Below, piece by piece: positions 7,968 to 12,249 of a DNA stretch of 12,249 bases. A program made the position numbers and the translations under genes. The stretch covers positions 1 to 12,249 of the forward strand of contig JBGTCD010000040.1 in NCBI GenBank assembly GCA_041749015.1, given 5' to 3'. Source of the stretch: JBGTCD01 sp041749015. Its GTDB lineage: Bacteria > Bacteroidota > Bacteroidia > Cytophagales > Cyclobacteriaceae. Positions within the stretch are counted from its first letter, which is position 1. Each line of letters starts with the position of its first letter. The notes beneath the pieces were generated by a model. That model was not told the DNA's origin. It worked only from the letters and a program-made list of their open reading frames with translations, and did no database searches.

Positions 7968-8162
7968 AGGCCTCAAATTTAGAACTTCCTCTTATGATTT
8001 AGCAAATAAAAAATCTTTAAAATAGATGGGTTTTTAAATAACCCTTGGTCTTTGGCCCTGTTGATTTGATAGGTACCCAGACATGTTTTAAAATAATTCT
8101 TGTCAGGTGTTTTCAAAGTCCTTAACTTTCAAAGGATAATTAAATTGTGTAGCAGGAAGCAT
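7968..8162. promoter_or_regulatory. Divergent intergenic region expected to hold promoters in both directions
   Basis: These 195 bp separate the start of the minus-strand peptidase operon from the start of the plus-strand unknown gene, so promoters for both must lie here. The region is AT-rich. Near-matches to the Bacteroidota -7 element TAnnTTTG exist on each strand: TAACTTTC around 8123-8130 on plus, and TTTATTTG around 8000 on minus. Each has one mismatch and no secure -33 partner. Exact promoter positions are therefore not claimed. The inverted repeat at 8028-8044 lies near the middle. Confidence 0.5.
8028..8044. repeat. Short inverted repeat (GGGTT/AACCC) in the divergent promoter region
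   Basis: The sequence GGGTTTTTAAATAACCC is a 5-bp inverted repeat with a 7-nt AT-only centre, placed between two divergent genes. The shape and location would suit a dimeric regulator site, or a small hairpin in an RNA read in either direction. A repeat this short can occur by chance, and no second copy was noticed in the window. Confidence 0.3.
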
Positions 8163-9596
8163 ATGGAGCCAGTAAGAAAGCTTACCACAAAAGAAAAGGC
8201 CTTGCAGGTCAATCTTAAAAGAGATATTTATGGATCATTTGCGGAAATAGGAGCAGGGCAGGAGGTCGCAGCTAATTTTTTTAAGGCTGGAGGTGCCTCA
8301 GGGACCATTGCCAAAACCATGTCGGCTTATGACATGAAATTCAGTGATGAGATCTATGGTAAAACTGACCGGTATGTATGTGAATCCCGGTTAGAATTAA
8401 TGCTGGACAAAGAATATCGGCTGCTTAAGGAGCGGCTGCCAGAGATGGCCAATGACACTAAATTTTTTGCTTTTGCCAATACTGTGGAAGCACTCAATTA
8501 TACTAAAACCAACCAGCCGCATGGCTGGATGGGACTCCGGTTTCAGACTAAACCGGGAGCACCTGCTAACCATTGTGTGGTGCATGTCCGGATGCGGGAT
8601 AATGATTCCCTTCTTCAACAGGATGCTTTGGGGATCATTGGGGTGAATTTGGTGTATGGTTGTTTCTTCATGGATGACCCTGAAGAATTATTATATTCTC
8701 TTTTGGACGATCTGGTACCAGGACGTATTGAAGTGGATATGTTTAGATTGGATGGCCCTGACTTTGAGGATGTGGATAACCGCCTTTTAAGCCTTAAACT
8801 GGTAAAAAGTGGGATGACGAGAGCGGCTATGTTTGGATCGGATGGTAAGGTATTACAGCCTTCCGAGGCCCTGTATAAGAAAAATGTGTTGGTCTTAAGG
8901 GGACGTTTCAGACCTGTGACTCATGTGAATGTGGACATGTTGCTCAAGGCAAGGAAGATATTTAAGACTGAAAATGATGTTGATAAGAAAAAAATATTAG
9001 TCCTTACCGAACTCACGCTTACAGATCTTAGCAACGAAGGTGAAATTGACGAGCAGGATTTTCTCAATCGTGTAGATATCATTTGTTCCCTTGGGCAGAC
9101 TGTCATGATATCCAACTACCAAGAGTATTATCTATTGGTGCAGTACATGTCAAGGATGAACAGGGGTCGGAAAATAGGGATAATTTTAGGGATTTATAAC
9201 CTACAACGAGTGTTTGATGAGTCCTACTACCAGAATCTCCGGGGCGGTATTCTGGAAGCCTTTGGTTCCTTGTTTGGGCATAATGTAAAGCTCTATGTTT
9301 ACCCGTCTCTGCGCCAGGACGGAGAGGGCCTTCACACCCTTGAGTCCATCAATCTCCCGGATAAGCTGAACCACCTTTTTCAATATTTGGTAGAAAATAA
9401 TAAACTGGAAATGGTAGAGGGGGCCAATACGCAAATTTTACACATTATTTCAGACCATGTTTTGGCAAGGATTCAGGCCGGGGACTCGGGGTGGGAGTCA
9501 TGTGTCCCGCGCAAGGTTGCTGAAACCATTAAGAAAAAGAAGTACTTTGATTACCCTGGTGAACGGTCAAAAATCACTAAAAGCACAAGCTCATAA
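8163..9596 (+). CDS. Conserved protein of unknown function, 477 residues
   Basis: I recognise the sequence as a member of a widespread family without an established function, known by its N-terminal block IYGSFAEIGAGQEVAANFF followed by GGASGTIAKTMSAYDM and FSDEIYG (residues 22-66). A further conserved-looking block is FFAFANTVEALNY (101-113) running into QPHGWMGLRFQ. There is no signal peptide, no membrane segment and no beta-barrel pattern, so it should be cytoplasmic. As far as I recall, relatives are often labelled TonB-dependent receptor or nicotinate-nucleotide adenylyltransferase. Nothing here supports either, and the HxGH and ISSTxxR-type motifs of the adenylyltransferases were not seen. 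The start at ATG 8163 is chosen because AGGA (8154-8157) lies 5 nt upstream and the family begins close to this point. The frame is open back to a TTG at 8100, but those 21 residues look non-conserved. The gene is divergent from the peptidase operon and convergent with smc. Confidence 0.85.
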   Translation: MEPVRKLTTKEKALQVNLKRDIYGSFAEIGAGQEVAANFFKAGGASGTIAKTMSAYDMKFSDEIYGKTDRYVCESRLELMLDKEYRLLKERLPEMANDTKFFAFANTVEALNYTKTNQPHGWMGLRFQTKPGAPANHCVVHVRMRDNDSLLQQDALGIIGVNLVYGCFFMDDPEELLYSLLDDLVPGRIEVDMFRLDGPDFEDVDNRLLSLKLVKSGMTRAAMFGSDGKVLQPSEALYKKNVLVLRGRFRPVTHVNVDMLLKARKIFKTENDVDKKKILVLTELTLTDLSNEGEIDEQDFLNRVDIICSLGQTVMISNYQEYYLLVQYMSRMNRGRKIGIILGIYNLQRVFDESYYQNLRGGILEAFGSLFGHNVKLYVYPSLRQDGEGLHTLESINLPDKLNHLFQYLVENNKLEMVEGANTQILHIISDHVLARIQAGDSGWESCVPRKVAETIKKKKYFDYPGERSKITKSTSS

Positions 9597-9610
9597 TGCG
9601 TCCAGAAAGG

Positions 9611-12249
9611 TTAAACCAATTCCCTTAAATCCACAGGCACTACCTTGGAGATACCCTGCTCAATCATAGTGATGCCGTAAATTACATCTGTAAACGTCAT
9701 AGTACGCTTGTTATGGGTCACTATGATAAATTGGGACTCCTTAGAGAAATCACGAATAATATTGTTAAACTTATCAATATTGGCATCATCAAGAGGGGCA
9801 TCCACCTCATCAAAGATGCAAAATGGTGCCGGCTTAAGCAGGTAAATGGCAAATAGCAGGGAGGTGGCGGTGAGGGTTTTTTCACCACCCGAAAGCTGGT
9901 TGATGGAGATGGGTCTTTTGCCCTTGGGCTTTGCCATGATCTCTATGCCCGACTCCAGGGGATTGTCAGGATCAATAAGCTTTAGGTCACAGTCGTCCTC
10001 ATCTGTAAATAGTGACCGGAATACCTTCACGAAATTTTCTTTGATCTGGTCAAATGCAGTGATGAAATTCTCCCTGGCTACCTCATCAATTTCTTTAATG
10101 GTGAGCAGGAGGGAGTCTTTAGCTTGAATCAAGTCCCCTTTCTCTTTAAAAATGAAATCGTACCGCTCTTTAATTTCATTGAAGGCTTCCATGGCCATGG
10201 GGTTGATAGGTCCCATATTATCCAGTCGGACCTTGGTTTTTTCTACCCTGGCTCTAAGTTCCTCCTCATTAATATCATCCTCGGGTACTGCCATGTTGTC
10301 CAGGTCTTTGCGGCCGATATTAAATTCTACCGAAAGGCGCTCTTTTACTGAGTTTAATTCCAGCTTGATCTCGTTCATTTTTTCTTTGAACTGCATGATC
10401 AAGGCATCTGTGGTTTCCTTTTGCCGGGCGATGTCACGGGCCTCTTTATCAATGGTATCGATATTACCACGGAGGGCATAATAGGCTTTTTCAGCTTCAT
10501 TCAGCCCAGCTTCCAGTGCCTCCTTTTCTTTATAAAAAGCAATCAAAGCCTCGTCCTGTCCGGAGGTCTTTTCCGCCAAATCCCGGATTTCTTTTTCAAT
10601 GCGCGTCACCTCGCTGGTATTGGTGGTGATCCTGGCATGGGTATTGGTGTAGGTATCCTTTTTATAGGAAATCTCCTGTGCAATGCTCCTCAAGCGATTT
10701 TCTTTTTGGTGGAAAAGGATATTATCTTCATTATAAGCAGTAGAATGTTCACTAAGGGCCTGTGTTTCCAGCCCCAATCGTTCGCTTAAGGCAGCAAACC
10801 GTGCTTCCTCATCGATCAATACCTTTTCTTCAGCTTCTACTTTAGGCTCCAGAGATTGGATCTCCTTTTTCAGACTGGCGATCTTTTCCAGGATATGCTC
10901 CTTTTTGTGACCGGAGTCGCTGAGCATGCTGCCAAATTGCTCCTTTTTAGTCTTGATTGAAATAAAGTCATTATTCACCCTGGTGATCTCTTCCTGTAAT
11001 GCTTCAAGTGCAGTCTTTTTTGAACCTGCCTTTAACAACTCCAGGTCTCTGGAATTTTCTTCATGACTTCTTTTTACCTCTTCAATTTGCCGGTCAAGCT
11101 TTTTAATTTCTTTCTCGAGTTTCTCAAGGTTTTTAGCCCTACCGATTTTCTTTCCTTCAAATAATCCCACAGAACCACCCGAAATGCTGTACTTCCTGCG
11201 GGTAATTTTCCCATTCTTTGAAAGGAAGGTATTGTCATCAGGCGGAATTGCCTGTGGGTCACCATCAAAAATATAGACCCCATCCAGAATATGACTCATG
11301 AGCTTTTTGTACCTGGAGTCGTACTCGATTATTTCTGAAGCAGGAAAGGCATTGTCATAAATTTTATTAGACCCAGGCTTATAGTTTTCAAAGGTATCCA
11401 AAACAAAAAAGTGCGCTTTTCCTTTTGCGGCATCGCTGAGTAAATTGATGGCCTGATAGGCCTCTTCAGCATGCTCAAGGATATAATAATTGAGGTAGGG
11501 CTCCAAAAAGTTTTCTATTGCGACCCGGTAATTTTCATCGCAGGTCATGATGTCTGATAGCAGCGGGGCATTCTTTTTCCATCCTGATTTTTTGGAGAGA
11601 AACTTAATTGCTTCCGGAAACCCTTCCAGATTTTCTACTAAGGATTTCGTAAGCTGGTACTCATTTTCACGGGCATCTTTTTTTCTTTCAAGTTGCACTA
11701 GCTCTTCTCTGATCACCTCAATGGTACGGGTGGTCTTTTCAATTCGGTTGTTGAGGTCCTCCTCTTCTTTTTGCACCTTGGTGAGTTGTTTTCTTTTTTC
11801 CTCAAGGGTGTTTTCAATACTTGTGATTTTATCAGAAAAGGCCACAAGACTTTCTTTTTGCTCTGTAGTGTCAGTGGTTGTTTTGTCGAGTTCCTGCTCC
11901 AGAGAAGTCTTCTGAATGGCTTTTATTTCGAGAGTTTTTCTAAGTTGATACACCTCATTTTGACGGTCTTTCTGCACCTGACGCAGAGATTCCACCTCTT
12001 TTTGGATTTGGGTGGAGGCTTCCTTTTGAGCATCGTACACTTTTTTAAGGTCTTCAGAATTTTTACGACTTTCCTGGAGCTCCTGATCGGCAGTTTCAAG
12101 CTCCTTTTCAAGACTCGAAAGGCTGAAACCTGTCCTGTCGAGGCTTTCCTTATCTTGTTGAAGGAGGTTTCTTAGTTCATCAGTGCGGGAGTTGAGGTAC
12201 CGTTGCCTTTCGTTTTGGATTTGCTTGTCACTCTCGTATTGCCTGATCT
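9611..12249 (-). CDS. smc: Chromosome segregation protein SMC, hinge and C-terminal half (cut by window edge)
   Basis: The frame is open from the right edge to a TAA at 9613-9611, giving about 878 residues of SMC, the ATPase that organises and separates chromosomes, usually with ScpA and ScpB. Visible parts in order are the end of the first long coiled coil (to about nt 11650), the hinge (about nt 11190-11640, including PLLSDIMTCDENYRVAIENF), the returning coiled coil rich in Glu/Lys (about nt 10050-11190), and the C-terminal ATPase head. The head has the ABC signature QLSGGEK (nt 9881-9900) and Walker B with D-loop CIFDEVDAPLDD (about nt 9785-9822), then the switch histidine in IIVTHNKRT. 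The N-terminal head with Walker A, roughly 300 residues, lies beyond the window, so the true start is not visible. A GTG at 12040 is inside the coiled coil and is not a start. The head motifs look intact. Confidence 0.95.
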   Translation of the reverse strand, partial: IRQYESDKQIQNERQRYLNSRTDELRNLLQQDKESLDRTGFSLSSLEKELETADQELQESRKNSEDLKKVYDAQKEASTQIQKEVESLRQVQKDRQNEVYQLRKTLEIKAIQKTSLEQELDKTTTDTTEQKESLVAFSDKITSIENTLEEKRKQLTKVQKEEEDLNNRIEKTTRTIEVIREELVQLERKKDARENEYQLTKSLVENLEGFPEAIKFLSKKSGWKKNAPLLSDIMTCDENYRVAIENFLEPYLNYYILEHAEEAYQAINLLSDAAKGKAHFFVLDTFENYKPGSNKIYDNAFPASEIIEYDSRYKKLMSHILDGVYIFDGDPQAIPPDDNTFLSKNGKITRRKYSISGGSVGLFEGKKIGRAKNLEKLEKEIKKLDRQIEEVKRSHEENSRDLELLKAGSKKTALEALQEEITRVNNDFISIKTKKEQFGSMLSDSGHKKEHILEKIASLKKEIQSLEPKVEAEEKVLIDEEARFAALSERLGLETQALSEHSTAYNEDNILFHQKENRLRSIAQEISYKKDTYTNTHARITTNTSEVTRIEKEIRDLAEKTSGQDEALIAFYKEKEALEAGLNEAEKAYYALRGNIDTIDKEARDIARQKETTDALIMQFKEKMNEIKLELNSVKERLSVEFNIGRKDLDNMAVPEDDINEEELRARVEKTKVRLDNMGPINPMAMEAFNEIKERYDFIFKEKGDLIQAKDSLLLTIKEIDEVARENFITAFDQIKENFVKVFRSLFTDEDDCDLKLIDPDNPLESGIEIMAKPKGKRPISINQLSGGEKTLTATSLLFAIYLLKPAPFCIFDEVDAPLDDANIDKFNNIIRDFSKESQFIIVTHNKRTMTFTDVIYGITMIEQGISKVVPVDLRELV

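Noticed and set aside
8100..8162. Start of the unknown gene at TTG 8100
   Set aside because: The added residues look non-conserved, while ATG 8163 has AGGA at a good distance and matches the expected family N-terminus.
7968..8162. Exact promoters based on TAnnTTTG near-matches
   Set aside because: Each candidate has a mismatch and lacks a convincing upstream TTTG at the right distance in this AT-rich region.
8163..9596. Annotation as TonB-dependent receptor or nicotinate-nucleotide adenylyltransferase
   Set aside because: There is no signal peptide, plug or barrel pattern, and no HxGH or ISSTxxR-type motif was seen.

Overview
The window looks like chromosomal DNA of a Bacteroidota bacterium, probably of the Cytophagales type. 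The evidence is a short AraC-type regulator of a kind common in that phylum, a TPR-sensor histidine kinase with a periplasmic N-terminus, a Bacteroidota-like SMC, AT-rich gaps and weak Shine-Dalgarno sequences. The assignment rests on protein style only, since no rRNA or other marker is present. No tRNA, rRNA, IS element, phage gene or CRISPR array was seen.

Layout. At 1-296 (minus strand) lies the N-terminal part of an AraC-family regulator, cut by the left edge. A 435-bp gap follows, with one hairpin that may end transcription of the next gene. From 7967 down to 732 four minus-strand genes are read in the same direction: a lipoprotein-like fusion of a class A beta-lactamase-like serine hydrolase and an M14 zinc peptidase (5319-7967), a DUF1611/DgcN-like protein (4239-5309), an enolase-superfamily dipeptide epimerase (3169-4242) and a TPR sensor histidine kinase (732-3008). 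The first three are tightly packed, with a 9-nt gap and then a 4-nt ATGA overlap, so they are very likely one operon. The kinase follows after 160 nt and may be read through. A divergent promoter region (7968-8162) separates this block from a plus-strand gene for a conserved protein of unknown function (8163-9596). That gene converges, with only 14 nt between stop codons, on smc (9611 to the right edge), of which the hinge and C-terminal half are present.

How the genes may work together. The peptidase fusion, the DUF1611 protein and the epimerase together suggest salvage of murein peptides or D-glutamate. Peptides would be trimmed outside the cytoplasm. Inside the cell, L-Ala-D-Glu could be epimerised, or D-Glu N-acetylated and racemised as in the DgcN/DgcA pathway described in marine bacteria. 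The peptidase carries an extra C-terminal segment that resembles the two flanking strands of an amidohydrolase with the catalytic barrel missing. The kinase downstream has no response regulator in view. The operon's function is inferred from families and context and is not proven by the sequence.
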